Origin: Brachyspira hampsonii
Lineage (GTDB): Bacteria; Spirochaetota; Brachyspiria; Brachyspirales; Brachyspiraceae
Assembly: GCF_001746205.1 (NCBI RefSeq)
Contig: NZ_MDCO01000001.1
Location: 257,896 to 321,895, forward strand
Direction: 5' to 3'
Length of the DNA: 64,000 bases
Shown here: one piece after another, positions 51,984 through 61,486 of the stretch
Layout: every line of letters begins with the position of its first letter
Position numbering within the stretch: the stretch's first letter is position 1
The notes under the pieces: model-generated
What the model was told of the DNA's origin: nothing
What the model saw: the letters and a program-made list of their open reading frames with translations, nothing else
Database searches by the model: none
Program-made: the position numbers and the translations under genes

Positions 51984-54185
51984 TTAATTACCGCCATTAT
52001 TCTGATTAAGTGAAGACTCAAGTCTCTTTCTTTCTCTTTCAGCCTGCTGCAATTCCGCCTGCATTTGATAATATGAAGCTAATCTCTGCTGTCTGTATTG
52101 TTCTATACGATCTTTTTCATCGTCCATTCTTCTTTTATTATCATCTAAACGGCTTCTAGTCATAGCAATACTATTTTCAACAATACCCCTTGTTTGAGAA
52201 TAAGGAGTTATAAAATCGCTCATAGTATAAGCAACTCCTGTATCCGGTACATCATCGCCTGTGGTATCATTAGAAAATAATTCTTCTATACCGTCCATCT
52301 GCGTTTCTATTTTATTCATAAATTTTTCTTCATCTACTTGTAAGAAACCTTTTTTTACTTTAGACCATTCCTCTCCGGCATTTCCTCTGTTTATTCCTAT
52401 CTGATCTAGAAGTGCCAATTCCTCACCGTACTCTGTTTCATAAGCATCAGCAACTATCATTCTCACCCTTTGAGATAAAGTGCTTACAAGAGTATTTCCG
52501 CTGAATACTCCTACATAATAAAGTTTCTTTCTCAAAGCATCATCTGTCATATCATAATTAAACTCTATTCCCAAAGTTGTAGCCAAATCATTTAAGTCGG
52601 TTCTATTCATAGCTTCAAGTCCGTCTCTAATATCTCTCGATAAAGGTCTTTGCGTAGTATCATTAAGAAGATCTATAACCTCATTATAAGCCCTTATAAA
52701 ATTAGCTATAGCATTAACTACCCCCTCTTTATCAACTTCAATAGTGGTAGCAAATGCCTCAGGAGTAACTTTTTTAGCTGTGATATTAAGTCCATTAACT
52801 ACATCATTAAACTCATTGCTTTCACTTAATACATCAACCCCGTCTATAGAAGCCCTAGCATCTGTAGCCTCTGAAACCAAATAATTAGGAGCATCTTCTT
52901 CCTTGCCCATATCCTCAACTAATAAATCCTTATAAAATACATTATATCCCGGATTCTTATTGATAAGAACAACCTCTGTTATTACATCGCCCGGTTCAAA
53001 CTGTCCGCCTATAGGAATATTAAGTCTTTGCCATGAGGCACTTATAGTAGGTAAAGCAAAGAATTTTTCTGCCTCATCTCCTGCTTTATTTATATATTTT
53101 ACGCCAATAATCTCAGAGTTAAAGCCTGTAGCATCTATCGGCTCAGGGGCTTCCGCTTCAAGTCCTTCTTTTGCCTTTCTTTCTTCTTCTAAGGCTTCTT
53201 TATATTTCTTTATATCTTCAAAAGTTCTGGAACTGTCTGCAGGCGATAAACCTTCTCCGTATAATTCAACATCTTTATATATTACGCTGTCTATTTTATT
53301 GAAAGTTATGCCTGTATCAGGTATAGACAAATCAACTGTAGGAGGCATAATAGGAGCTTCTTCATCATCTAAAGTATCAGAAACTCTCGCTGTTATAGAT
53401 AAAGTAATATTTTCATTAGCTTCTGCCTCTCTATGCAATGGAAGTGATAATTTATTCTCGCCCTTTAATACTATAAAATCATTTTTTACCATATAATTAG
53501 TAGTTAAATTATCTGATTCATCTTCCCATTTATTCAAAAGCTGCTCATTAAATATATGTCCCAAATGCCTATAAGGGCGTCTAGTAAACATATTCAGCTC
53601 TTTCAATATACCAGAATCATCGCTTACAACTTCTACTATATTTTTAGAACCTGTTTTTACTAAGTCCATAGTAAGAACTTGTAAATTTCTTGATTTCTGA
53701 GTTATTGTAGTTTTTATTTTCTTACCGAATGCCTTATCTATAGCTTTCTGCAAATTTACCAAACTTCCGCCTGCAAAATCTATAGTAGTTTCTTCCTCTC
53801 CTATTTTCAGAACTATTTTTCCCGCAGGAAGAGTATCAGTCATATTGAAAGCCTTTGATGAGAATTTCTGGCTTGCTGCTATATCCTTAATAGCTATATC
53901 ATAAGTGGTGGTATTTGCTAATCTATTGGCTGTTACTGTAAAATAATCCGGTATGCCTTCCCCCGTACCTACATAATTTTTGAAAGGAGAACGAAAGCCG
54001 TAAAGCTCTTTTGAGGCTGTAGATAGTGTATCTAATCTGGCTTTTAAATCCTCATAAGCAGATATTTGTCTTTGATAATCCCTTGCATTATCTGCCAAAT
54101 TAGAAAGCGTGGTGCTTCTTTTATTTACCTCTGCTTCTACTGCATTTTTATATACTTCATCAAGAAAAGCTTCACTTGTTGCCAT
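51984..54185 (-). CDS. fliD: Flagellar filament cap protein FliD (HAP2)
   Basis: 733 aa from ATG 54183-54185, chosen because AAGGAGAGG lies upstream; a GTG two codons earlier is less likely. N-terminal helical D0/D1 (FLDEVYKNAVEAEVNKRSTTLSNLADNARDYQRQ), FRSPFKNYVG, internal domain, C-terminal coiled region ITPYSQTRGIVENSIAMTRSRLDDNKRRMDDEKDRIEQYRQQ typical of FliD. It caps the growing filament, in the periplasmic space in spirochaetes. Longer than the ~450-670 residues of many FliDs because of an acidic insertion around residues 270-370. Confidence 0.88.
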   Translation of the reverse strand: MATSEAFLDEVYKNAVEAEVNKRSTTLSNLADNARDYQRQISAYEDLKARLDTLSTASKELYGFRSPFKNYVGTGEGIPDYFTVTANRLANTTTYDIAIKDIAASQKFSSKAFNMTDTLPAGKIVLKIGEEETTIDFAGGSLVNLQKAIDKAFGKKIKTTITQKSRNLQVLTMDLVKTGSKNIVEVVSDDSGILKELNMFTRRPYRHLGHIFNEQLLNKWEDESDNLTTNYMVKNDFIVLKGENKLSLPLHREAEANENITLSITARVSDTLDDEEAPIMPPTVDLSIPDTGITFNKIDSVIYKDVELYGEGLSPADSSRTFEDIKKYKEALEEERKAKEGLEAEAPEPIDATGFNSEIIGVKYINKAGDEAEKFFALPTISASWQRLNIPIGGQFEPGDVITEVVLINKNPGYNVFYKDLLVEDMGKEEDAPNYLVSEATDARASIDGVDVLSESNEFNDVVNGLNITAKKVTPEAFATTIEVDKEGVVNAIANFIRAYNEVIDLLNDTTQRPLSRDIRDGLEAMNRTDLNDLATTLGIEFNYDMTDDALRKKLYYVGVFSGNTLVSTLSQRVRMIVADAYETEYGEELALLDQIGINRGNAGEEWSKVKKGFLQVDEEKFMNKIETQMDGIEELFSNDTTGDDVPDTGVAYTMSDFITPYSQTRGIVENSIAMTRSRLDDNKRRMDDEKDRIEQYRQQRLASYYQMQAELQQAERERKRLESSLNQNNGGN

Positions 54186-54527
54186 ATACACACCTCTCCT
54201 TATAATAATATATATTAATAAAAACTAAAATTTTGATATATTTGTAAAATAAATCTATTTTTAAATTATCGGAACAATGAAAAAAATAATAAGAACAATA
54301 TTTTTTACTATAAGATAGTCCTTTTTTATTAAACTTTAATAATCTGTTGCTTCTATAATTCAAAACCTTTATTTCAATATTTTTATAACTTCATTAACTT
54401 TTTTGATTATTTTTACATTACTTTCTGCAATATAAAGTATAAATACACTGCTTTGATTATCATAACAAACATACATAGTATCATTAAAACAAAAAATAAA
54501 ATTAGTTTTAGTAAAACATACTTAATA
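54186..54527. other. Gap upstream of fliD, no supported gene
   Basis: A/T-rich. A minus-strand frame ending at 54369 (about 50 codons, tail AESNVKIIKKVNEVIKILK) looks peptide-like but lacks a ribosome-binding site and a convincing start. The fliD promoter must lie here; no clear sigma-28 or sigma-70 boxes were found. Confidence 0.4.
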
Positions 54528-55439
54528 TTAAGCCCTTTTTAAAAACATTAAATTTCTTTTGGTGAACTCTATAATCTCATCTTCAGTCATCTTATCAAAA
54601 CCGAGCCTTCTTTCTTCCTCAAGCAATTTTAATTTCTCTTCACTCTCTTTCTGCATTTTAATTAACTCTATTTCTTTAAGCCGCTCTTCTCTTTTTATCA
54701 ATTCCGCTTTGCTGTAATGTCTTTTAATAGTGTTTTCTCTGTCTCCTTTCATTAAATATATTTTTAAATAGCTAATAAAATCAAGCCATATACCTGATAA
54801 ATTGTCTTTATACTTCACTTTTTGTTTTGCCAAATTAATAGAGTCCCTCCAATCGTATTTCCTATCTTCAAAAATTAATTTAATTTCTTCCTGACTGTAT
54901 TTAGTCTTAAAAGAATGAACTTGATATAATTTACTAGCTTTATTTCCTGTAAGAAAATTAAAAGTATTAATAAGCTCATTTACAAATATATCAAATTCTA
55001 AACAAGCAGAGGGAGAGCCGATTTTTGCATCTGCATTATTATTTATATTATCTTTATTATTTAAGTTATTATCTTTATTATTATCTTCGTCTTTTTTATC
55101 TATACCGTCACAGAATTTTTTACTGCACTGTATAGGCTTTTTTGCTGATACTGAATTAAATTTTTTTATATATATTTTTCTTTTTTCATTATTTTGTTTA
55201 GTTTTATCATATACGCATTTTATATAATTATATTCTTCAAGCTGTTTTATAGACCTTGAAATAGTATCCTTACTCACAGAATAGATTTCTGCAAAATAAT
55301 TATTATTAGCCCAACAGTAGCCTTTATCATTTGTAAGTGCTGCTATTTCTCCGTAAATAAGTTTTGATAATGATTTTAATCTCTTATCATATCTTACATT
55401 AGAAGGTATTATAGTATAATAGTTTTTATTATTTTTCAT
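54528..55439 (-). CDS. Winged-helix protein, replication-initiator-like
   Basis: 303 aa. Residues about 10-95 form an HTH_36-type winged helix (LSKLIYGEIAALTNDKGYCWANNNYFAEIYSVSKDTISRSIKQLEEYNYI), as in phage and plasmid replication proteins. The C-terminus is a long charged helix (LIKREERLKEIELIKMQKESEEKLKLLEEERRLGFDKM). It stands alone between fliD and the sulfatase operon, so it may be a relic of a mobile element or a chromosomal regulator. Confidence 0.68.
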   Translation of the reverse strand: MKNNKNYYTIIPSNVRYDKRLKSLSKLIYGEIAALTNDKGYCWANNNYFAEIYSVSKDTISRSIKQLEEYNYIKCVYDKTKQNNEKRKIYIKKFNSVSAKKPIQCSKKFCDGIDKKDEDNNKDNNLNNKDNINNNADAKIGSPSACLEFDIFVNELINTFNFLTGNKASKLYQVHSFKTKYSQEEIKLIFEDRKYDWRDSINLAKQKVKYKDNLSGIWLDFISYLKIYLMKGDRENTIKRHYSKAELIKREERLKEIELIKMQKESEEKLKLLEEERRLGFDKMTEDEIIEFTKRNLMFLKRA

Positions 55440-55521
55440 TACATTACACCTTAAAAAAACTTTATACTATATACAAAAAATATAATAGATTATAAGTTTA
55501 TATTAATGATCTTTTTATAAA

Positions 55522-56865
55522 TTAATCAATAGCAACATCTAAAGATTCTATTTTTTTAATTTTATCTTTTATAATGTTTTTTAATTTATTTATAATTTCA
55601 GCATAACTAGGATCTTTAACAACATTATTTAATTGTAAAGGATCTTTTTTCAAATCATATAATATATAACTTTGATAATTCAAACTATCCTTATCTTTAG
55701 CAGGATTTTTACTAGGATCGTAAATAGCATAAGTATATTCAGGAGTTCTTATTGCTCTGCCTACAAAACTTTCACTTATTTGAAGGAATGCAATATTTTC
55801 ATGATTATTATCTGCTATAATATCCTGTATAGCTTCGCCATCCATATTATTATTTTCTATTCCTGCAATTTTTAATATAGTAGGAGGAAGATCTATCAAA
55901 CTTATTATCTTTTCCTCTCTTTTTGAAGAACTAAAACCATCGCCTTTTATGATAAGCGGTACATGTATTGCTGCATCTTCGCAGGCTCTTTTATAATCAT
56001 CATATCCATGTTCTGGTAAAGTTTTATTTCTAGTTCTGAAATGAGAACCATGATCGCTTGTATATATTATAACTGTATCATCTAATAATTTTTTTTCTTC
56101 TAATTTTTCTCTTATTCTTCCGAAATTATAATCTATAGAATTGCATGCTCCTAGATAATCGGCATAATTTTCTTTAGAATCACCATAACCCAATGCTTTA
56201 ACATCTTCTGGTATTTTACAATTACCAAATTTTTCTTTAGAATAAAGAGGTCCCTCATATTTATTTTTATTATTTTGATGATGAGGCTCTAAATATGATA
56301 TAAATAAGAAGAAAGGCTTATCATTAGTTCTTTTATCCAAAAAATCTAAAGCATAATCTGTAACAGCATCAACTCTGTATTTTTCAAACTCTACTTTGTT
56401 CATATCTTTATCAAATAAATATCCTTTGAAACCATCTGAAGTAAACTCAAGTACATCTGATGCTACCCAATAATCTTTATATCCCCCTCTTTTTTTCTCT
56501 GGTATAGGATTAAATATATAGTCTTCTTTAGAACTATCTCTTCCAAGTCCGTCAGTAGCTAAATGCCATTTACCAACATAAGCAGTTTGATATCCATTTT
56601 CATTTAATAATTTTGCTATTGTAGTGATATTCTCAGGCAAAGATATAGCATTAACAAATACTCCAACCTTTGAAGAATATAACCCCGTTTGCAAAGACGC
56701 TCTAGCAGGACCGCATACAGGCTGACAGGTGAATGCATTATCAAAAATAGTTCCTTCTTTTCCTAATTTATCTAAATTTGGCGTTACATCTAATTCCTGA
56801 CCATATATCCCCATTGTATCCCATCTCTGCTGATCTGAAAAAACAAATAAAATATTTTTTTTCAT
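55522..56865 (-). CDS. Cys-type sulfatase, cytoplasmic
   Basis: 447 aa. Metal-binding FSDQQRWD at residues 9-16, formylglycine motif C51-G-P-A-R in QPVCGPARASLQTG, YVGKWH near 97, YTSDHGSHF near 270. The Cys (not Ser) in CxPxR needs post-translational conversion to formylglycine, matching the maturase gene at 62629. There is no signal peptide, so the substrate must be imported. Last gene of the ABC-sulfatase operon, 21 bp after the other sulfatase. Confidence 0.88.
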   Translation of the reverse strand: MKKNILFVFSDQQRWDTMGIYGQELDVTPNLDKLGKEGTIFDNAFTCQPVCGPARASLQTGLYSSKVGVFVNAISLPENITTIAKLLNENGYQTAYVGKWHLATDGLGRDSSKEDYIFNPIPEKKRGGYKDYWVASDVLEFTSDGFKGYLFDKDMNKVEFEKYRVDAVTDYALDFLDKRTNDKPFFLFISYLEPHHQNNKNKYEGPLYSKEKFGNCKIPEDVKALGYGDSKENYADYLGACNSIDYNFGRIREKLEEKKLLDDTVIIYTSDHGSHFRTRNKTLPEHGYDDYKRACEDAAIHVPLIIKGDGFSSSKREEKIISLIDLPPTILKIAGIENNNMDGEAIQDIIADNNHENIAFLQISESFVGRAIRTPEYTYAIYDPSKNPAKDKDSLNYQSYILYDLKKDPLQLNNVVKDPSYAEIINKLKNIIKDKIKKIESLDVAID

Positions 56866-56886
56866 AGTTATATTCCTCCATAATAT

Positions 56887-58383
56887 TTAATGCATATTTT
56901 TATATTTATTATAATCTTCTAAAATTCCTAATCTTATATACTCTTCTATAGGAGCTTCATTTTCTATCATTAGCAAAATCATATTTTTAATCATTTCATT
57001 CTTTATAGAATCATCTATTATAGGATTTTCCTGATGAGGATCATTTTCCAAATCATATAAAACCCAATCTAATTCATCTATAAGAGTCATTTTTTTAGGT
57101 AAAGTTAAATATTTTATCTTCATAACCTTACAGCCTTTAGTAAAGCTAAAACCATCATGAAGCTCCATAGTTTTAAGCTCATCTATGCTAAAAAAATCAA
57201 TCATATGAGTAGGCATCAAAGTATAATTATATAAAGGTATATCTTCTTTATTTCTATAATCTTTCATAAGAACATATCTTCCATCAGTAATGCATATTTG
57301 ATTGGCATGCATTCCAAACAAAGCATACTTTCTCACTTCATTATCATTCTTTATAGTCTCTTTTAAAGAAAAACCTTTCATATCCTTTGTCTTTTCTATA
57401 CCAAAGAAATCTAAAATAGTAACAGGTATATCTATAGTTTGAACCAATGCTTTTCTCATATTATTCGTATTATCTTCATTATTTTTTTTAGCTTCATATA
57501 TAAATAATGGTATATTTGCTATTTCATTATAAAGCTGATGAATATTTTTTCCCCAGCAATTATGCTCTCCTAATAAAAATCCATGATCTGTATTAACTAT
57601 TAAAATAATATCTTCTTTTGAATTATCAATATAATCTAAAAGCTTACCAAGATAATTATCGCACATAGATAATAAAGCAGCATACATATATCTGCAATGC
57701 TCAACTTCATCATTATTTTCTTCTACTTTAGAGTAATTAGGCCAATCAAAATATAAATCACCATAATTGAAATCATAATTATTTTTATACTTATCGTAAG
57801 TAAAATATGGCTCATGCGGATCAAAACATTCTATCTGCAAAAACCAATTATCTTTATTTATATTATTATTTAAAAAATCAAATGCTGACTGAAATACTTC
57901 ACTTAAAGGATGATAGTTTTCATCTTTCATATATTCTCTATTTATTTGATCTTGTTTATTAATAATACCTAAATACTTTTCAGGTAAATCAGAAAAACCT
58001 AAATCAGCTTTCCAATGATCAGCCTCTTGTCCCCTTATTATTTCCCAGCTATTATATCTATTATGATATGTAGCCCCGCCATCTTCCCAATAATGGAGAT
58101 GATCGCTTATTAAATGAGTATATATTCCATTTTTTTTTAATATTTCTATAGCAGAATCATCAAAAGGTTCTAAAGGTCCCCAACTTCTATGCAAAAAATT
58201 GTATCTTGCTGTATGAAGTTCTCTTCTTGCAGGCATACAAGGCAAACTTCCCGCATAACAATTATCAAATGCAACAGATTTTTCTGCTAATCTTTTAAAA
58301 TTAGGAGTTTTAGTCCAAGTGCATCCATAAGGTTCTAAAAAATGTTTATTAAGAGAATCAAACATCAGCATTATAAGCTTCAT
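56887..58383 (-). CDS. Cys-type sulfatase, cytoplasmic
   Basis: 498 aa. Formylglycine motif C49-M-P-A-R in AGSLPCMPARRELHTARYNF, metal segment MLMFDSLNKHFLEPYG at the start, NTDHGFLLGEHNCWGKN near 245. No signal peptide. It is clearly different from its neighbour, so the two probably act on different sulfate esters. Six bp downstream of the ATPase gene at 58390. Confidence 0.87.
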   Translation of the reverse strand: MKLIMLMFDSLNKHFLEPYGCTWTKTPNFKRLAEKSVAFDNCYAGSLPCMPARRELHTARYNFLHRSWGPLEPFDDSAIEILKKNGIYTHLISDHLHYWEDGGATYHNRYNSWEIIRGQEADHWKADLGFSDLPEKYLGIINKQDQINREYMKDENYHPLSEVFQSAFDFLNNNINKDNWFLQIECFDPHEPYFTYDKYKNNYDFNYGDLYFDWPNYSKVEENNDEVEHCRYMYAALLSMCDNYLGKLLDYIDNSKEDIILIVNTDHGFLLGEHNCWGKNIHQLYNEIANIPLFIYEAKKNNEDNTNNMRKALVQTIDIPVTILDFFGIEKTKDMKGFSLKETIKNDNEVRKYALFGMHANQICITDGRYVLMKDYRNKEDIPLYNYTLMPTHMIDFFSIDELKTMELHDGFSFTKGCKVMKIKYLTLPKKMTLIDELDWVLYDLENDPHQENPIIDDSIKNEMIKNMILLMIENEAPIEEYIRLGILEDYNKYKNMH

Positions 58384-58389
58384 ATAATA

Positions 58390-59142
58390 CTACCACCATT
58401 TAATCAAGTCAGTTACATAATTTCTAAGTCTTACAAATTCTTTATCAGCAATGTCTCTAGGTCTAGGCATATTATTTTCTACTATTGTTTTCACTTTTGT
58501 AGGTTTATTAGTAAGAACCATAATATTTTCACCCAAATAAACAGCTTCTTCTATATTATGTGTAATGAAAATAACTGTAGTTTTAGTTCTCTGCCAAAGT
58601 TTTACTAATTCATCTTCAAGTTTATATCTTAATTCGATATCCAACTGAGCATAAGGCTCATCCATAAGTAAAAGCTCTGGATACATAGCAAAAGCTCTTG
58701 CTATAACAACTCTTTGAAGCATGCTAGCTGACAGCTCATAAGGATAATATTTTCTAAACTTACTAAGCCCTACTATTTCTATAAATTCATCTACCCTTCT
58801 TTTCTTTTCTTCTTTTGGAATTTTTTTCACATCAAGACTAAAAGCAACATTTTCTTCCACATTTCTCCAAGGCATAGTAGAGTTTTCTTGAAAAATATAT
58901 GCTATATTGTGTTTTTTCAAATTTACAGGTTCATCATCAATAAGTATCTCACCAGATGTTATATCATAAAGTTTAGTTAAGCTATTCAAGAAAGTAGTCT
59001 TCCCGCATCCTGTAGGCCCTACAACACATAATAAATCACCCTTGTTAACATTGAATGAAATATTATCTAAAACTAACAAATCTCCAAATTTTTTAACTAA
59101 ATTATTAACTTTTACTTTTATTTCTTTTTCCATAAAAAACAA
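58390..59142 (-). CDS. ABC transporter ATP-binding protein (SsuB/TauB-like), altered signature
   Basis: 250 aa. Walker A GPTGCGKTT, Walker B LLLMDEPYAQLD, H loop FITHN. The ABC signature reads LSASMLQR instead of LSGGQQQR. Paired with the canonical ATPase upstream, this suggests a heterodimer with one weakened ATP site. It energises import of a sulfonate or sulfate-ester type compound. 13 bp after the other ATPase gene. Confidence 0.85.
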   Translation of the reverse strand: MFFMEKEIKVKVNNLVKKFGDLLVLDNISFNVNKGDLLCVVGPTGCGKTTFLNSLTKLYDITSGEILIDDEPVNLKKHNIAYIFQENSTMPWRNVEENVAFSLDVKKIPKEEKKRRVDEFIEIVGLSKFRKYYPYELSASMLQRVVIARAFAMYPELLLMDEPYAQLDIELRYKLEDELVKLWQRTKTTVIFITHNIEEAVYLGENIMVLTNKPTKVKTIVENNMPRPRDIADKEFVRLRNYVTDLIKWW

Positions 59143-59155
59143 CTCTTAATAATAA

Positions 59156-59932
59156 TTAAACTATTCTATCAGATACCAATGCAGATAATTCTTTCCTTAA
59201 ACTTAGAAACTTACTATCTACATAGCTTCTAGGTCTAGGCAAATCAATAATGTACTCTTTATCTATAGAAGTAGGACATTCATCTAAAACAATAATTCTA
59301 TCTGCAAGGTATATAGCCTCTTCTACATTATTTGTAACGAATACTATTGTCCTCTTTTCTTTTTCCCATATTCTAATTAATTCTTCTTGCATAAGATACC
59401 TAGTCTGTGCATCCAAAGCCCCAAAAGGCTCATCCATAAGCATAACAGCAGGTTCATTACAATAAGCCCTAGCAATACCAACTCTCTGTTTCATACCGCC
59501 TGAAATTTGAATAGGATAAGAATTTTCAAAACCTTTAAGCCCAACCAAATCTATATAATACTGAGCTTTTTCTCTTCTTGTTTTTTTATCAATACCTCTA
59601 ATTCTAGGTCCATACTCTACATTACCCATAACTGTATACCAGGGGAATAAAGATATAGTTTGATATACAACACCCCTATCTATTCCGGGTCCTTTAACAG
59701 GTTTATTATTAACTATAACCTCTCCTGAAGTTGGTTTTTCAAGTCCTGCAATTATGTTAACAATTGTAGTTTTTCCGCATTGACCTGGACCAAAAAAAGC
59801 TAAAAATTCATTCTCTTTAACTTTTAAATTTAAAGATTTTATTACTTCAAAATTTGTATTTTTAGTTACAAAAGTCTTAGAAATATCTTTCAGTTCTATC
59901 ATGTATTTTACGAATTCTTGTTCCATGAGCAT
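59156..59932 (-). CDS. ABC transporter ATP-binding protein (SsuB/TauB-like)
   Basis: 258 aa. Walker A GPGQCGKTT, signature ISGGMKQR, Walker B VMLMDEPFGALD. The H-loop position reads FVTNN in place of the usual His-containing FVTHD. GAGGA before ATG 59932 supports this start, which overlaps the permease gene end by 25 bp. Partner of the ATPase at 58390. Confidence 0.87.
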   Translation of the reverse strand: MLMEQEFVKYMIELKDISKTFVTKNTNFEVIKSLNLKVKENEFLAFFGPGQCGKTTIVNIIAGLEKPTSGEVIVNNKPVKGPGIDRGVVYQTISLFPWYTVMGNVEYGPRIRGIDKKTRREKAQYYIDLVGLKGFENSYPIQISGGMKQRVGIARAYCNEPAVMLMDEPFGALDAQTRYLMQEELIRIWEKEKRTIVFVTNNVEEAIYLADRIIVLDECPTSIDKEYIIDLPRPRSYVDSKFLSLRKELSALVSDRIV

Positions 59933-60699
59933 AATTTATCCTCTACCTTTCTCATAATGATAGCCAAAATATATCCAACAATACCTATCGCCATTATACC
60001 AACTAATATCTGTGTAGTATTATTAGTTTCCTGTCCATTAATTATAACCCATCCTGCACCTTCAGAAGATCTCACCATCTCAGCACCAACAACAGTAGCC
60101 CAGCTAACAGAAACTGCAACCTGCAAACCTGCAAATATAACAGGTACAGATGAAGGTAATACTACAGTAAACAAAGTTTGTATTTCATTAGCACCAAGCA
60201 TTTTTGAAGCACCTATTAATGTCCTATCAACACTCTTGGCACCATAATATGCATTCAAAGTAATTGTATTGAAAGCAGCTAAAAATATTAAGAAATATTT
60301 AGAAAGCTCTCCAAGTCCAAACCATAATATAGCTATTGGTATCCAAGCTATAGGCGGTATAGGTCTTATTAATTGATATATAGGATCAAATATTGCACAA
60401 ATATATCTATTCCAACCCATTAAAACTCCTAAAGTAATACCTAATATTGCAGCAGCGACATAAGCTATTAGAACTCTAGACAAACTCCATGCTACATGTC
60501 CTATAATAGAATATTTACCTATAGGCTTAACTAATGTATAAAAAAACTCATATATTACAGTAAAAGGACCAGGCATTAATTTTCCAAGCTCGCTGAAGGA
60601 AACGGCTAACTGCCATATAATTATAAAAACTACAATAGATATTACCGCAGTAAAAAATGATAGATACATATCTTTGAATTTACTACCTTTCTTCACCAT
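59908..60699 (-). CDS. ABC transporter permease (SsuC/TauC-like)
   Basis: 263 aa, about six membrane helices. ATPase-coupling EAA loop ASKMLGANEIQTLFTVVLPSSVPVIFAGL. RPIPPIAWIPIAILWFGLGELSK is characteristic of the nitrate/sulfonate/taurine permease family. It starts 7 bp inside the end of the other permease gene, so the two are translated in register as a heterodimer. Confidence 0.88.
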   Translation of the reverse strand: MVKKGSKFKDMYLSFFTAVISIVVFIIIWQLAVSFSELGKLMPGPFTVIYEFFYTLVKPIGKYSIIGHVAWSLSRVLIAYVAAAILGITLGVLMGWNRYICAIFDPIYQLIRPIPPIAWIPIAILWFGLGELSKYFLIFLAAFNTITLNAYYGAKSVDRTLIGASKMLGANEIQTLFTVVLPSSVPVIFAGLQVAVSVSWATVVGAEMVRSSEGAGWVIINGQETNNTTQILVGIMAIGIVGYILAIIMRKVEDKLCSWNKNS

Positions 60700-61472
60700 T
60701 TTGCTCCCCTTAGTATTATCTTTTCAATCAAACCTATTAAATATGTTAATACAGAACCTATAATACCTATAGCTATCATTCCTGCTATAATAATATCAGT
60801 TCTATACATACCTCTTGACTGCTGAATCATAAAACCAAGTCCTTTAGTAGAAGCTAATAATTCTGCAGCTACCAAAGCAGTCCAAGAAGCTCCTAAAGCA
60901 GATCTAACACCTGTTAAAATCATAGGAACAGAAGTAGGTATAGCTATCATATATAATAATTGCCAATTAGAAGCACCCGATGTCTTTCCTACCCATATAT
61001 GAACATCTTTAGTTTGCCTAATTCCGCTATAAGAATTAACTACGCATGCTATAAACGACGATAAAAATATTACCATAGCCTTAGACATTATTCCTATACC
61101 GAAGAATATTATCATAAGAGGTATCCAAGCTATTCCGGGAATTGGACGAAGCAAATCAAAAAGAGGTCTTACAAACATGTCTACAGGCTTATACCAAGCC
61201 ATTAATATACCCAATGGAATTCCTATGATTAAACCTAAAAAATAACCTATTAAAGTTATCTGCAAACTAGAAGCCATATGTTCTATCATAGTAGCTCCAT
61301 CGGGTGATTTGTCATACAATTTTACTATAAAAGTTTTTATAACTGTTATAGGACTAGGGAGTAAAGATGGTGTAAATATTTTCATTACATCAGTAACCAA
61401 GTACCATATAAATAATAATAAAAATATTGATAATGCTGATATTAAACCATATTTTGCATTTTTCATATACAC
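60693..61472 (-). CDS. ABC transporter permease (SsuC/TauC-like)
   Basis: 259 aa, about six membrane helices. Coupling loop GKTSGASNWQLLYMIAIPTSVPMILTG. RPIPGIAWIPLMIIFFGIGIMSK matches the sister permease and the SsuC/TauC family. Second gene of the operon, 14 bp after the binding protein. Inner-membrane channel half. Confidence 0.88.
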   Translation of the reverse strand: MYMKNAKYGLISALSIFLLLFIWYLVTDVMKIFTPSLLPSPITVIKTFIVKLYDKSPDGATMIEHMASSLQITLIGYFLGLIIGIPLGILMAWYKPVDMFVRPLFDLLRPIPGIAWIPLMIIFFGIGIMSKAMVIFLSSFIACVVNSYSGIRQTKDVHIWVGKTSGASNWQLLYMIAIPTSVPMILTGVRSALGASWTALVAAELLASTKGLGFMIQQSRGMYRTDIIIAGMIAIGIIGSVLTYLIGLIEKIILRGAKW

Positions 61473-61486
61473 CCTCTCATTTTTAT

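Noticed and set aside
54369-54520. Roughly 50-codon minus-strand frame upstream of fliD
   Set aside because: Composition is protein-like, but there is no start with a ribosome-binding site. It is kept only as a note in the gap description.
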